A DNA stretch of 64,000 nucleotides, taken from Hyphomicrobiales bacterium (GTDB taxonomy: Bacteria; Pseudomonadota; Alphaproteobacteria; Rhizobiales; JAJFHB01). The stretch spans positions 1-64,000 of the forward strand of contig JAJFHE010000025.1 of the NCBI GenBank assembly GCA_021775755.1, written 5' to 3'. The translations under genes and the position numbers were made by a program. Shown here in pieces: positions 35,539-46,873 of the stretch; position 1 is the stretch's first letter; each line of letters begins with the position of its first letter. Below the pieces are notes generated by a model that worked only from the letters and a program-made list of their open reading frames with translations, made no database searches and was not told the DNA's origin.

Positions 35539-36288
35539 TCAAGCAGCGTCAGCCTCGTATGCCGCGTAACCGCTCTCTTCGAGCTCAAGCGCAAGTTCCT
35601 TGCCGCCCGAGCGCACGATGCGCCCGCCCGACAGCACGTGCACCTTGTCGGGCACGATGTAGTTCAGGAGACGCTGGTAATGCGTGATGACGATCATCCC
35701 GCGTTCCGGCCCGCGCAGTGCGTTAACGCCATCGGCGACGACGCGCAGGGCATCGATATCAAGCCCTGAATCGGTTTCGTCGAGGACACACAGCGATGGG
35801 CCGAGCACCGCCATCTGCAGGACTTCGGCGCGCTTCTTCTCGCCGCCGGAAAAGCCGACATTGACGGAGCGGCGCAGCATGTCCTGCGATATCTTGAGCG
35901 CATCGGACTTCTCGCGCACAAGTTTCATGAATTCCGGTGTCGACAGCTCCCCCTCACCGCGCGTCCGGCGTTGGGCGTTGAGCGCCGTTTTGAGGAATGT
36001 CATGGTGGCGACGCCTGGAATTTCGATTGGATATTGAAACGCCAAGAAGACGCCGGCCGCCGCGCGCTCCTCCGGTTCCATGTCGAAGAGGTCTTCGCCA
36101 TTGAAGAGGATTGACCCTTCGGTCACCTCGTATCCGCCACGGCCCGCGATCACATGCGACAGCGTACTCTTGCCCGACCCGTTCGGCCCCATTATCGCGT
36201 GCACTTCGCCCGCGCCGATCTCAAGGTCGATACCTCGCAGGATCGGCTTTCCCTCAATCTCGACATGAAGGTTTTTGATCTCAAGCAT
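35539..36288 (-). CDS. sufC: SufC, ABC-type ATPase of the Fe-S scaffold
   Basis: A 249-residue ABC ATPase. Walker A is GPNGSGKST, the signature is FSGGEKKR, Walker B leads to LDETDSGLD, followed by the H-loop ITHYQRLL. SufC drives shape changes of SufB-SufD. The ATG at 36288 starts the conserved MLEIKNLHVEI. It sits between sufB and sufD. Confidence 0.96.
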   Translation of the reverse strand: MLEIKNLHVEIEGKPILRGIDLEIGAGEVHAIMGPNGSGKSTLSHVIAGRGGYEVTEGSILFNGEDLFDMEPEERAAAGVFLAFQYPIEIPGVATMTFLKTALNAQRRTRGEGELSTPEFMKLVREKSDALKISQDMLRRSVNVGFSGGEKKRAEVLQMAVLGPSLCVLDETDSGLDIDALRVVADGVNALRGPERGMIVITHYQRLLNYIVPDKVHVLSGGRIVRSGGKELALELEESGYAAYEADAA

Positions 36289-36347
36289 TAAACGTCTCAC
36301 TCATCCCTGTTCGAGCGCGCTCGCGCACGCAATCTGTCTGTCCCGCG

Positions 36348-37817
<1,470 letters not shown>

Positions 37818-37881
37818 GTTTTTCCTTCAACCTCCACTCAACCCTGGTGCACACAGTTCCAGCGCGCACCGGTTATCTCAT

Positions 37882-39027
37882 TCACGCCGCGGCACCTGCC
37901 GGCACCTGCCGTGCGACAAGACGCTCAAACGCGTCCAGAAACTTTTCTTCATCGCCCGCTTCGCTGCCCCACCCAAGGCTGAGACGCAGCGCACATTCCG
38001 CCCGCCGGGCGTCAATTCCCATGGCATCCAGCACCGGCGAACGCGCCACCTTGCCCGAAGAACAGGCAGAACCGGAACTGACCGCAATGCCGTCCAGATC
38101 CAGCGTAATCAACGCAAGCTCGGCCGGCACACCGAGAACGGCAAAACAGCTCGTGTTCGGCAGGCGTTCGACACTTTCGGCAAATACTTCGACGTCCGCA
38201 CCTGACGCCTTCAGGCGGTTTTCAATCCGGTCGCGGCGTTCCGCCAGGGCGCCAAAGGCATCGAGCCCGTCACGGGCGCATTCGATCGCGGTTGCGAGCC
38301 CGGCAATTCCGGCAACATTTTCGGTACCGCCGCGTCGGCGCAGTTCCTGACCGCCACCGGAGATTTGCGCACCGACCGGCAAACCTTCGCGCAGAATTAG
38401 CGCGCCGACACCTTGCGGGCCGCCAAGCTTGTGCGCGGACAGCGACAGCAGATCGACGCCAAGAGCGGCGAAGTCCACGGGGATCTTGCCGACCGCCTGA
38501 ACCGCATCGCAATGGATTAGAGCGCCGTGACGATGAACCGTTTCGGCAGCCCCCGCGACGGGTTGCAAAGCACCTGTTTCATTATTCGCGAGCATCACGC
38601 ACACGAGATCACGGCCATCGCCTTCTGCAAGTGCCGCGTCGAGTGCCGCGAGATCGATGATTCCATCGCGACTGGCATCTATAGATATTACAGCCGCGCC
38701 CGCATCGAGTGCTGCCTGACCAATACTTGGATGCTCCAGACCGGAGAGCAGCACCCTGTCGACTGTGCCCTGCGCGAGAAGCCCCTTGATGGCGAGGTTG
38801 TTCGCTTCCGTGCCACCGCCGGTGAAGATCACCCCTTCGCGTGGCGCATTGAGGGTGTCGGCAACAATGCCGCGCGCATCCTCGATAGCGGCACGGGCAG
38901 CCCTGCCCTCGTTGTGAACCGATGAAGCGTTACCGCACCGCGCCATGACATCGGCCACACGCTCAATCACCGCAGGCCGGATCGGCGCGGTGGCGTTGTA
39001 GTCGAGATAGATGCGCGGAGCGGTCAT
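37882..39027 (-). CDS. group I (IscS/NifS-like) cysteine desulfurase
   Basis: A 381-residue PLP enzyme distinct from the sufS product in the same operon. YLDYNATAPIRP, LEHPSIGQAA, the PLP lysine in SLSAHKLGGPQGVGAL and the long mobile loop SSGSACSSGKVARSPVLDAMG with the catalytic Cys are group I features. Having both an IscS-like and a SufS enzyme in one suf operon is usual in alphaproteobacteria. It follows iscR by 16 bases. Confidence 0.94.
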   Translation of the reverse strand: MTAPRIYLDYNATAPIRPAVIERVADVMARCGNASSVHNEGRAARAAIEDARGIVADTLNAPREGVIFTGGGTEANNLAIKGLLAQGTVDRVLLSGLEHPSIGQAALDAGAAVISIDASRDGIIDLAALDAALAEGDGRDLVCVMLANNETGALQPVAGAAETVHRHGALIHCDAVQAVGKIPVDFAALGVDLLSLSAHKLGGPQGVGALILREGLPVGAQISGGGQELRRRGGTENVAGIAGLATAIECARDGLDAFGALAERRDRIENRLKASGADVEVFAESVERLPNTSCFAVLGVPAELALITLDLDGIAVSSGSACSSGKVARSPVLDAMGIDARRAECALRLSLGWGSEAGDEEKFLDAFERLVARQVPAGAAA

Positions 39028-39043
39028 TGCATCGCGTCCTGAA

Positions 39044-39529
39044 TTACTGAACCCGACCGGCCAACAGGGGCTCGGCCGTCTCGTCCGAACGTTGCGTCAC
39101 CACAGGCGATGCCATGCCGAGGACGCGCTTGTTGACGACGTCACCAAGGGTGACAGCGGCGAGGAACACTTGAATCTGGCGACCAAGCTCTTCCCACAGA
39201 TCGTGTGTCAGGCACCGCGCGCCACCAACACAGCCCAATGGCGAGTGTTCTTCGCACCGGGTTACCGTCAGGTTTTCTTCGACGGCCACGACGATGTCGG
39301 ATATGCGCATTTCTTCGGGATCGCGCGACAACGTATAACCGCCACCCGGGCCACGTGTGCTGTCGACAAGTTCGCCCTTGCGCAACTTGGCGAACAGCTG
39401 CTCAAGATAGGCCAGTGAGATGTTCTGCCGCACGGCAATATCGCTCAGCGAAACCGGTTCGCCGGAGGAATGGGCGGCGATGTCTGCCATCGCCATAACC
39501 GCGTAGCGTCCTCGCGTGCTGAGCTTCAT
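39044..39529 (-). CDS. iscR: IscR-like Rrf2-family Fe-S cluster regulator
   Basis: A 161-residue winged-helix regulator. MKLSTRGRYAVMAMADIA and SDIAVRQNISLAYLEQLFAKLRKGELV form the DNA-binding part. Three cysteines (TRCEEHSPLGC, GARC) lie at the cluster-binding position with spacing C-x7-C-x5-C, followed by LTHDLWEEL. It heads the suf operon, and a promoter overlapped by an IscR/RirA-like dyad lies about 200 bases upstream, so it probably represses its own operon when clusters suffice. AAGGA precedes the ATG. RirA-like function is an alternative. Confidence 0.92.
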   Translation of the reverse strand: MKLSTRGRYAVMAMADIAAHSSGEPVSLSDIAVRQNISLAYLEQLFAKLRKGELVDSTRGPGGGYTLSRDPEEMRISDIVVAVEENLTVTRCEEHSPLGCVGGARCLTHDLWEELGRQIQVFLAAVTLGDVVNKRVLGMASPVVTQRSDETAEPLLAGRVQ

Positions 39530-39730
39530 GTTCCGTCCTTCCCCGAACCGGCGGACCCGCCACCGCGCATCTCGATACCGCTTGAGATTTCAAACACTTG
39601 CAAAACGACCCTACGTTCGTGCTATGAACGCACTGAATGCCACACAACGACCGTTGAGCCGGACCGAAATGTGCCTCAGAGAGCCCCGTTTTTGTCGCCT
39701 CACGGACATTCTTGAATTGTTCTAAGGTGG

Positions 39731-39762
39731 GATATAGAGTACCCGACTACGGGAGTCAAGTA
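39731..39762 (-). promoter_or_regulatory. suf operon promoter overlapped by an IscR/RirA-like dyad
   Basis: Minus strand: TTGACT (39754-39759), 17 bases, TATATC (39731-39736), a strong sigma-70 match. The dyad TACCCGACT-N5-AGTCAAGTA (39740-39762, seven of nine arm positions paired) spans the -35 box and spacer and resembles IscR type 1 sites (CCGACT/AGTC core). Start of transcription near 39724 implies a leader of about 195 bases before iscR. The 39530-39953 gap has no other feature I can support. Confidence 0.78.
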
Positions 39763-39953
39763 ATCAGCAGCCGAAACGTATTATCTCGAAAAATCAGGCA
39801 ATTACGAGACACCTCGGCCGACACGCAGTGGTTGGTTGTTAACCGAACCAAGGGGCTGATACAGACAACCCGAAACGCTGCCGGACAGTGCCGGACACCC
39901 TTTCTGAACGGCCTCTCTACCACCGCTGAAAAACCAACAGGATCGCAATTGTA

Positions 39954-40607
39954 ATGCCGGAAGTCATTTTCAATGGGCCTGCGGGCCGCCTTGAGGGCCG
40001 CTATCACCAGAACAAACAGCCCAATGCACCGGTTGCAATCATATTGCATCCGCACCCGCAATTCGGCGGCACGATGAACAATCCTATCGTGCATGCGCTG
40101 TATTACATGTTCGTGGAGCGGGATTTTTCGGTTTTGCGGTTTAATTTTCGCGGTGTCGGCCGCAGCCAGGGTCTGTTCGACAGCGGCCTGGGTGAGCTTT
40201 CAGATGCCGCGGCGGCGCTTGACTGGCTGCAGACGTTCAACCGGGATGCCCGCACTTGCTGGATCGCCGGCCTGTCCTTCGGTTCGTGGATCTCCATGCA
40301 ACTGTTGATGCGCAGGCCCGAGATCGATGGCTTCATTTCGATCGCGCCCCCGGCCAATCTCTATGATTTTTCGTTTCTCGCACCCTGCCCCTCATCGGGC
40401 CTCATGATCAATGGCGACAACGACGCCGTCACTCCCAACGAGGACGTAGTCAAACTTGTCGAACGTTTGAAGACCCAGAAGGGGATTGTCATCGATCACC
40501 GGGTACTCGCAGGCGCGAACCACTTCTTTGAAAAGAATCAGGAAGAGCTTTTAGCTTACGTCGAATCCTATCTGGACAAACGCCTCAAGGAAGATCAGGC
40601 GGCGTAG
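39954..40607 (+). CDS. alpha/beta hydrolase
   Basis: A 217-residue alpha/beta hydrolase: AIILHPHPQFGGTMNNPIV at the oxyanion region, FNFRGVGRSQG, the nucleophile elbow GLSFGSW (Ser), the acid in INGDNDAVTP and His in GANHFFEK. The catalytic triad is complete. It matches the small hydrolase commonly beside suf in alphaproteobacteria; the substrate is unknown. It is divergent from iscR and overlaps anmK tail-to-tail by 13 bases. Confidence 0.9.
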   Translation: MPEVIFNGPAGRLEGRYHQNKQPNAPVAIILHPHPQFGGTMNNPIVHALYYMFVERDFSVLRFNFRGVGRSQGLFDSGLGELSDAAAALDWLQTFNRDARTCWIAGLSFGSWISMQLLMRRPEIDGFISIAPPANLYDFSFLAPCPSSGLMINGDNDAVTPNEDVVKLVERLKTQKGIVIDHRVLAGANHFFEKNQEELLAYVESYLDKRLKEDQAA

Positions 40608-41698
40608 ACGACGCCGCCGCTCACCGGAGCTGAAACGCCGGTGGTGGTCGGATAGCTCAGCGGCAGCCCGCGCAGAGACCGCACGGCAAGATATGCGAAG
40701 GCTTCCGCCTCCAGACTGTCGCCACGAAACCCGGCCTCTTCGGCGCCCACGACGGGGCCCGGCAACCGCTCCTCCAACGCCCGCATGAGCGTTTCATTGT
40801 GGCGGCCGCCGCCGCAGATGACCCAGAGCTCCGGAGTGTTGGGCAACTGCGAACAGGCGGCGGCAAGTGCGCCGGCGGAAAACGCGGTGAGTGTCGCCGC
40901 CCCGTCTTCCAGGCTCATCCCCTCAAGCACCGCGGCGGAGAACGCGAAGCGGTCGAGCGATTTGGGCGGTGGGCGGCGGAAGTAGGCATTGTCGAGCAAC
41001 TGCGCCAGGACGCCGTCGTCGACGCGGCCGCGTGCCGCACAGGCACCTGCAGCATCGTAATGCTGGCTGGTATGGCGCATCATCCATTCATCGATCATGC
41101 CGTTGCCGGGTCCTGTGTCGAATGCGAGGGGCGCGCCGCGCGCCGGGATACAGGTGACGTTTGCAACACCGCCGACATTCACAAAAACAACCGGGCGCTC
41201 GGCAAGCGATTGCGCAAGCGCTACATGGTAGACGGGCGCGAAGGGCGCGCCCTCGCCCCCGTTTGCCATGTCGTTGGAGCGAAAATCGTTCACAACCGTG
41301 CAGCCACATGCTTGCGCGAGCGCGGCCCCGTTACCCAGCTGCACCGTAAACCCCGCCTCAGGCCGGTGCAGGACGGTCTGTCCGTGGAACCCTATTGCAT
41401 CAATGTCCGACGAGGACGTGCCTGTGCTATCCAGCAGCTCGGATACAACGGCTGCGTGACATCCGGTGACGGCGGCTTCCGCCTCCGAAAGCGCGTCATG
41501 CGCTTCCTCGGCGGAATCGAAGGATTTCGCGGCCTCTATCGCCTCCCACAACAGCGCCTGCGTGGCCGCATCATAAGGTCGTGTCAGCGCCGATATGAAC
41601 CGCACCACCGAATCGCCGTCGGTCTCAACGAGAGCGGCGTCCATGCCGTCCATGGAGGTGCCGCTCATCAGTCCGATGGCCCTTGAAAGTGTGCTCAC
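40595..41698 (-). CDS. anmK: anhydro-N-acetylmuramic acid kinase
   Basis: A 367-residue kinase that converts 1,6-anhydro-MurNAc to MurNAc-6-phosphate in peptidoglycan recycling. Motifs: GLMSGTSMDGMDAALV at the N-terminus, IGFHGQTVLHRP, QLGNGAALA, NVGGVANVT, AFDTGPGNGMID and the C-terminal ICGGGRHN. Length fits. It is divergent from tyrS with a 119-base gap, an arrangement common in rhizobia. murQ is not in the window. Confidence 0.95.
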   Translation of the reverse strand: MSTLSRAIGLMSGTSMDGMDAALVETDGDSVVRFISALTRPYDAATQALLWEAIEAAKSFDSAEEAHDALSEAEAAVTGCHAAVVSELLDSTGTSSSDIDAIGFHGQTVLHRPEAGFTVQLGNGAALAQACGCTVVNDFRSNDMANGGEGAPFAPVYHVALAQSLAERPVVFVNVGGVANVTCIPARGAPLAFDTGPGNGMIDEWMMRHTSQHYDAAGACAARGRVDDGVLAQLLDNAYFRRPPPKSLDRFAFSAAVLEGMSLEDGAATLTAFSAGALAAACSQLPNTPELWVICGGGRHNETLMRALEERLPGPVVGAEEAGFRGDSLEAEAFAYLAVRSLRGLPLSYPTTTGVSAPVSGGVVYAA

Positions 41699-41817
41699 CT
41701 GTTCGACCTGTCCGCTTGCGACCGTCCGAATTTTACATTACCGCGGCGTCGCGTTATTGATCGCGCGAACCGCCGTATGGGCAGTGATACTCCCGCAACA
41801 GCTGGACCGCAAACCGC

Positions 41818-43071
41818 ATGACGACTTATCAATCCGACTTTCTGACCGTTCTCGGCGAGCGGGGCTATATTCACCAGTGCTCGGACGCAGATGCCCTGGA
41901 TGCAGCCGCGAGCGCGGGCCCCGTCACGGCCTATATCGGTTTCGACTGCACGGCGCCGAGCCTCCATGTCGGCAACCTCATCGGCATAATGATGCTGCGC
42001 CGCCTGCAACAGGCCGGCCACCGCCCGATCGTCCTGATCGGCGGCGGCACGACGAAGGTTGGCGACCCCTCGGGCAAGGACGACGCACGCAAGCTTCTCG
42101 GTGCAGACCAGATTGACCGGAATATCGCTACGATCCGCACCGTGTTCGACAAGTTTCTGACCTTCGGCGACGGCCCGACCGACGCCATAATGGTCAACAA
42201 TTCAGACTGGCTTGAGGGTCTCAATTATATCGATTTTCTGCGCGATTTCGGGCGCCACTTTTCCGTCAACCGCATGCTCAGTTTCGATTCGGTCAAACTG
42301 CGGCTTGACCGCGAGCAGCCACTGTCCTTCCTCGAATTCAACTACATGATCCTGCAGGCCTACGATTTCGTCGAGCTGTACAAGCGCCACGGCTGTTCGC
42401 TGCAAATGGGCGGCTCCGACCAGTGGGGCAATATCGTCAATGGCATCGAGCTTGGGCGCCGCGTCGGCGGACACACACTGTTCGGCCTGACAACACCGCT
42501 GCTGACGACGGCATCGGGCGCCAAAATGGGCAAAACTGCGGAGGGCGCCGTGTGGCTCAACGCGGACATGCTCAGCGCCTACGATTACTGGCAGTTCTGG
42601 CGCAATACGGAAGATGGCGATGTCGGCCGTTTCCTGAGGCTGTTCACGGATCTGCCGCTCAGCGATATCGCAGCCCTTGAAAATCTTCAGGGCCAGGAAC
42701 TGAACGATGCCAAGAAGCGCCTTGCGACGGAAGCAACAGCGCTTGCTCATGGGCGCGAGGAGGCCCTGGTGGCGGAAGAAACCGCGCGGCGGACCTTCGA
42801 GCTCGGTGACGCGGCGGAAGGATTGCCGACGATAACGCTTGCCCGAGCCGACGTCGAGCAGGGGATTGCCCTGCCCAAGGCTCTGCAAACCGCGGGACTC
42901 GCCGCTTCGAAAGGCGAGGCACGGCGCCACATTGAAGGCGGCGCCGTGCGGGTCAACGACATTCGCGTCGATGACATACAGGCACAGATCAGGGGCGCCG
43001 ATATCAATGAAGACGGCGCCATAAAGCTTTCAGTGGGAAAGAAGCGTCACGTTCTGCTGCGGCCGGAGTAA
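41818..43071 (+). CDS. tyrS: tyrosyl-tRNA synthetase
   Basis: A 417-residue class I synthetase. [19 protein letters not shown] holds the HIGH-type site (HVGN), [12 protein letters not shown] the tyrosine/ATP pocket, and KMGKT the KMSKS loop. A C-terminal S4 RNA-binding domain ([29 protein letters not shown]) completes it. It is convergent with the AsmA-like gene with only nine bases between stops. Confidence 0.97.
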   Translation: MTTYQSDFLTVLGERGYIHQCSDADALDAAASAGPVTAYIGFDCTAPSLHVGNLIGIMMLRRLQQAGHRPIVLIGGGTTKVGDPSGKDDARKLLGADQIDRNIATIRTVFDKFLTFGDGPTDAIMVNNSDWLEGLNYIDFLRDFGRHFSVNRMLSFDSVKLRLDREQPLSFLEFNYMILQAYDFVELYKRHGCSLQMGGSDQWGNIVNGIELGRRVGGHTLFGLTTPLLTTASGAKMGKTAEGAVWLNADMLSAYDYWQFWRNTEDGDVGRFLRLFTDLPLSDIAALENLQGQELNDAKKRLATEATALAHGREEALVAEETARRTFELGDAAEGLPTITLARADVEQGIALPKALQTAGLAASKGEARRHIEGGAVRVNDIRVDDIQAQIRGADINEDGAIKLSVGKKRHVLLRPE

Positions 43072-43080
43072 CCGGTAGTC

Positions 43081-46000
43081 TCAGCGCTCGAGCGCCTGGG
43101 GCCGGCGGCTGCGGCGTTCGGTGGGCAGTGCCGGCAGATCGGCGCCACGCTGTGTCGGTGCGTTGCCAAATTCAAATATCCGTTTCAGGAAGCCCGGCGC
43201 CAGCGCCGAGACCGGATTGATGGTGACGCGCGGCTGATCGAACGAGCCGGTGACCGCGAAGGTCACGCCGATGAGCCCCTGCCCCTGACCGCCAAGCAGC
43301 GCCTGGCCGAGTATCGGAACGTTGCCGAGAGCCGCATTCAGCGCATAGGCCGGCGTCAGCGTACCGGCCAGATTAAGCGCACCGTTTCCACGCCCGATGG
43401 TTCCGCGCGCCGTTGCTCCGATCGTCGGCCCGTGCAGGACCACTTCATCGACGATCTGGAATTGATGCTCGTTGACTATGAACGACATGTTCAAACGGTC
43501 AAAGCGTGTCACGCTTATCGGGCTTGAGGCCGTCGTGCCGCTCTGATTTTGCCGTTGCACCGAGCCGCTCAAACTGGCGAGCGCAGGTTCATTGACCACG
43601 TCGAATTGCCGGACCCGCAGACGGCCGTTGCGGATTTCCCCGCTTCCCGGCGCCCCGAGGATCGCCTCGACCTTCAGTTGCCCGCCCTGCACCCTCGAGT
43701 AAAGATCGACAGCGCGGAATAAGGCGCCGGCATTGCCCGACGTCACTCCGAGAACACGCTCGCCGGTACTCGACGGAGTGATCGTCAGATCGAGCGGCCG
43801 GCTGTCAGCGAACAAACCGGACAGGCGCATTTGCTGGATCGCGCCGTTCGCGCTCAGAAGCGCAAAATCCACATTCGAGAGGTGTTCATGATTGTTGAGG
43901 AAGACCGTTTTAATCTGCCCCTGCAACGTCACCGCTGGCCTCGCGCCATCACCGCCGCTGCCGCCGCCTGAGCCGCCGTCTTCTTCGTCATCTCCAAAGA
44001 AGGAGCCGAGAACCGGGCGGGCATCGAATGAATCGCCGGCAATACGCAGATCCAGGCCGCCTTGTGCGGAACGTTGCCCGGCCAGAGCCACCCGGTTGCC
44101 GGGCCCAAGCGCCAGCAGGGGCAAATTGATCACGGCAATCCGCCCGTCATCGGCAACCGTGACTTCGCCCTTCACGGAGAGATGGTCGGGACCTTCTATA
44201 TCGAGATTTGCGACACGGAAACCGCCACCGTCATTAATGACCAGATCGAAGGACGCCTTTGCTCCCTGGCCCGCCGCGCGGCGCCAGTTGATTTCATCGA
44301 GAAATACTTCAGCTTTAGAGAGATCCGCCTCGAAGTGAAGGTGCCCCATGGTACCGCCGCGCTCGACGGCGGTAACGCGCACCGGAAGGCTTCCCCGGAG
44401 GAAGCTCGACAGATCTATGTTGAGCTGGCGCCGGTCTTTTTCAGACAGCGTCGCAGCCGCCGAGATGCTGCGCGATGATCCGGCGTCGGCGACGAAACTT
44501 TCATTCCATTGAACATTGGCGGACACGCCATTGAGCACAACGCGTCCGTTGCCGGTCAGACCCTGCTTGTCGACATCCAGAACAACATTGCCGCCCTGCA
44601 CATCGACACCGTTGAAGACCGAGGCGAGCTGTACATCGGAGAGTTCCGCCTTGGTGGTGATCTCGACCTGATCAAAAGCTATTTCTTCAAGCAGCGGCAG
44701 GTGCAGTTCAATTTGCACATTCGCCTGGCCGCCAAGGCTGTCCGGGGAGATGCCGGCAGCGCTCGCGTAGCTGAGCGGGTCATGATCGATAAGACGCAGG
44801 ATCGCAGATGCGTCCGCGGCGAACTGCCCTGACAGAACGCCCGGCGAGCCTACCGCCGCGAGATCGTCGACAAAAAAGCGGCCGTTCCCGACATTAATGG
44901 TCTGGCCGTTATCGAGTTGCACCTGGGCGCTATCAAGGAGGACTTCAAAATCATTGCCGCGCAATGTGCCGCTGCCCCGTGCGTTTTGAAGAGGCGGCAG
45001 ATCGCGGAAGTAACGCGTGCGTACATCTTGGAGGCGGAACGAGACGTGTAGCTGGTCCTGCGGGATTGGTTGAGCCTGAAGTGCTCCGGCAAGCGCCTGT
45101 GACGTCAGATTGACGCTCAGGTTGGCTTCCGCGACCGTGCCGCCTTCAACGTGTTCGACAATCCACTCCCGCGCGCCGGGTGCGGCGTCCGGCGGCCACA
45201 GTTTCATCAGGATGTGCGCGGGAATGTCTTCCATCCGGCCACGCAGGAAAACGGCAGGCACGTCGGGCCCTTCGAGGAAAGTGCCGCGCATCTGAATGGA
45301 CGCGGCGCCAGCGCGCAGACTCAGGTTGTCGACATCGAGGCGGCCTTCTTCCAGCGCCGCCAGACCGCGCAACTCAAACCTGTCGATGGATAGCTGGTCG
45401 CGCAGTGTGCCTTCGGTATCGAGACTGACGTTTTGAGCCAGAAGTTCGTAGCGCAGCGATACCATGCGACCGCGTTCGTCGCGGACCGGAGACACGCCGC
45501 CGGTAATGGTTGCACGCGAACCTCCCACATGCAGTGCGGAATCTTCCAATACCAGTTCGCCCGTCTCGGGTATGAACGAGAGGTTGAATTCACCCTCGTC
45601 AATCAGAAGCGACTGGGAGATGTATCTGGGGAAGCCGACATGACCGGCTCCGGCCGTAAAGGTTCCTTCGGCACGCAGCATCTTGCCTGTGCCATCGAAT
45701 TCAAGCTCCACCTGCCCGGTCAGGGGCACGTCAACTTGTGCGAGATCGGAGAGCACGAAGATTTCGTCCGCGATGTCGGCGGGGATGAAATCCTCAACCT
45801 TGACGGTCGAGTTGAAATGCTGGGTGTCGCTCACATACTGGGCGGCCAATTGTACCGTCCATGGCGTTTTGCCGCTCGCCACCTGCCCATGTGCAAGCAG
45901 GGAAATTCCGTAAGGAACACGCCGCAGAACGAGGCTTGTCTTCGGCGCATACCAGATGGCGTCGTTGACCTCGTCGTAGATCGAAACGGCGGCGTCGGTG

Positions 46001-46614
46001 ATCGAAATCGACTGCAGCGACGATGCGGTTGTTGGACGGTCGGCAATTTCGGCAACGCGCCTGAACACCGCTTCCAGGATGCTTCCTGGCGCCTCCCGGG
46101 CCGTCTGTTCGCCGGTTTCACCGAGGTTCTGATCCTGTCCGCCGCGCAGTTCGAGATTGGTTTCCTCGGGAACCGCGACTTCGCCGCCCGGCGTCGTTTC
46201 GCCGAACCCGAGTTGAAGGCCTCCATCGATGGTCCGGCGCACCAGAATGCGCGGGCCTATAAATTCAAGGCTTTCCGGTTCGAACTCGCCCGACAAAAGC
46301 GCCGATCCGCTGAGTTCGACGGCGGCGCGCGGCGCCCTTGCGATGAGCTGGCCATCGAGGTCTTCAAGTTGAGCCTCGCGCAGGCGCAAATGGACCGTAT
46401 TTGTTTCGGGATCGCGCTCAATGACTGCGTCGCGGACGCGAATGCGCATGTCGCTAAGGCTGGCATTGATGATGTTCTCAAGCGGCCCGCTCAGAAAGCC
46501 GATGGTAACTGGACCCTGCGAGAGGCGCCAGTATCCAAACCCGGCGGCGACGACAAATATGCCGACGATGCCAAGTAGGCCGAACAGAAGTCCTTTTCTG
46601 GCTTTTGCCCTCAA
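43081..46614 (-). CDS. AsmA-like/DUF3971 large envelope protein
   Basis: A 1177-residue protein with one N-terminal membrane helix (about 9-28, LLFGLLGIVGIFVVAAGFGY) and a long periplasmic part of repeating beta-rich segments. The later region (about 1040-1150) has the AsmA_2-like pattern: RGTIGRGNGALNLAGTLTPAYALNAALGNVPILG, GVTFAVTGSFDQPRVTINPVSALAPGFLKRIF. This is the YhdP/TamB/AsmA superfamily of bridge-like lipid carriers thought to move phospholipids to the outer membrane. A Gly-rich acidic insert (DDEEDGGSGGGSGGDGARP) lies near residue 880. It is monocistronic. Confidence 0.87.
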   Translation of the reverse strand: MRAKARKGLLFGLLGIVGIFVVAAGFGYWRLSQGPVTIGFLSGPLENIINASLSDMRIRVRDAVIERDPETNTVHLRLREAQLEDLDGQLIARAPRAAVELSGSALLSGEFEPESLEFIGPRILVRRTIDGGLQLGFGETTPGGEVAVPEETNLELRGGQDQNLGETGEQTAREAPGSILEAVFRRVAEIADRPTTASSLQSISITDAAVSIYDEVNDAIWYAPKTSLVLRRVPYGISLLAHGQVASGKTPWTVQLAAQYVSDTQHFNSTVKVEDFIPADIADEIFVLSDLAQVDVPLTGQVELEFDGTGKMLRAEGTFTAGAGHVGFPRYISQSLLIDEGEFNLSFIPETGELVLEDSALHVGGSRATITGGVSPVRDERGRMVSLRYELLAQNVSLDTEGTLRDQLSIDRFELRGLAALEEGRLDVDNLSLRAGAASIQMRGTFLEGPDVPAVFLRGRMEDIPAHILMKLWPPDAAPGAREWIVEHVEGGTVAEANLSVNLTSQALAGALQAQPIPQDQLHVSFRLQDVRTRYFRDLPPLQNARGSGTLRGNDFEVLLDSAQVQLDNGQTINVGNGRFFVDDLAAVGSPGVLSGQFAADASAILRLIDHDPLSYASAAGISPDSLGGQANVQIELHLPLLEEIAFDQVEITTKAELSDVQLASVFNGVDVQGGNVVLDVDKQGLTGNGRVVLNGVSANVQWNESFVADAGSSRSISAAATLSEKDRRQLNIDLSSFLRGSLPVRVTAVERGGTMGHLHFEADLSKAEVFLDEINWRRAAGQGAKASFDLVINDGGGFRVANLDIEGPDHLSVKGEVTVADDGRIAVINLPLLALGPGNRVALAGQRSAQGGLDLRIAGDSFDARPVLGSFFGDDEEDGGSGGGSGGDGARPAVTLQGQIKTVFLNNHEHLSNVDFALLSANGAIQQMRLSGLFADSRPLDLTITPSSTGERVLGVTSGNAGALFRAVDLYSRVQGGQLKVEAILGAPGSGEIRNGRLRVRQFDVVNEPALASLSGSVQRQNQSGTTASSPISVTRFDRLNMSFIVNEHQFQIVDEVVLHGPTIGATARGTIGRGNGALNLAGTLTPAYALNAALGNVPILGQALLGGQGQGLIGVTFAVTGSFDQPRVTINPVSALAPGFLKRIFEFGNAPTQRGADLPALPTERRSRRPQALER

Positions 46615-46873
46615 AAGTCCGGTTCCCGCGTCCCTGGCACCGCAAGCTTGCGCCCTGGCGCCGTAATTGGCTCAATCCTGGCTGTTACCGACGCACACAT
46701 GGCGGTTCGGAAATTTCGGATCACCACACAAAAACCGGAGCGGAGGCCGATAGCCCTTCCGCCCCGATCCCAAATCGATCCGGGCCATTATGAATGCAGC
46801 CGTTTTAATATTCCATTTAACAATCCGCCATGGCATTGGATAGAACAAGCAAAAACGTCGAAAGGATGGCCAT

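Noticed and set aside
39402-39647. Cys-rich short frame in the suf leader overlapping iscR, a possible cysteine-sensing leader peptide
   Set aside because: It starts with TTG, has no ribosome binding site and runs out of frame into iscR, so a leader peptide cannot be supported.
45433-46578. 381-residue plus-strand frame opposite the AsmA-like gene
   Set aside because: Shadow of the minus-strand gene, with no domain likeness and no upstream ribosome site.
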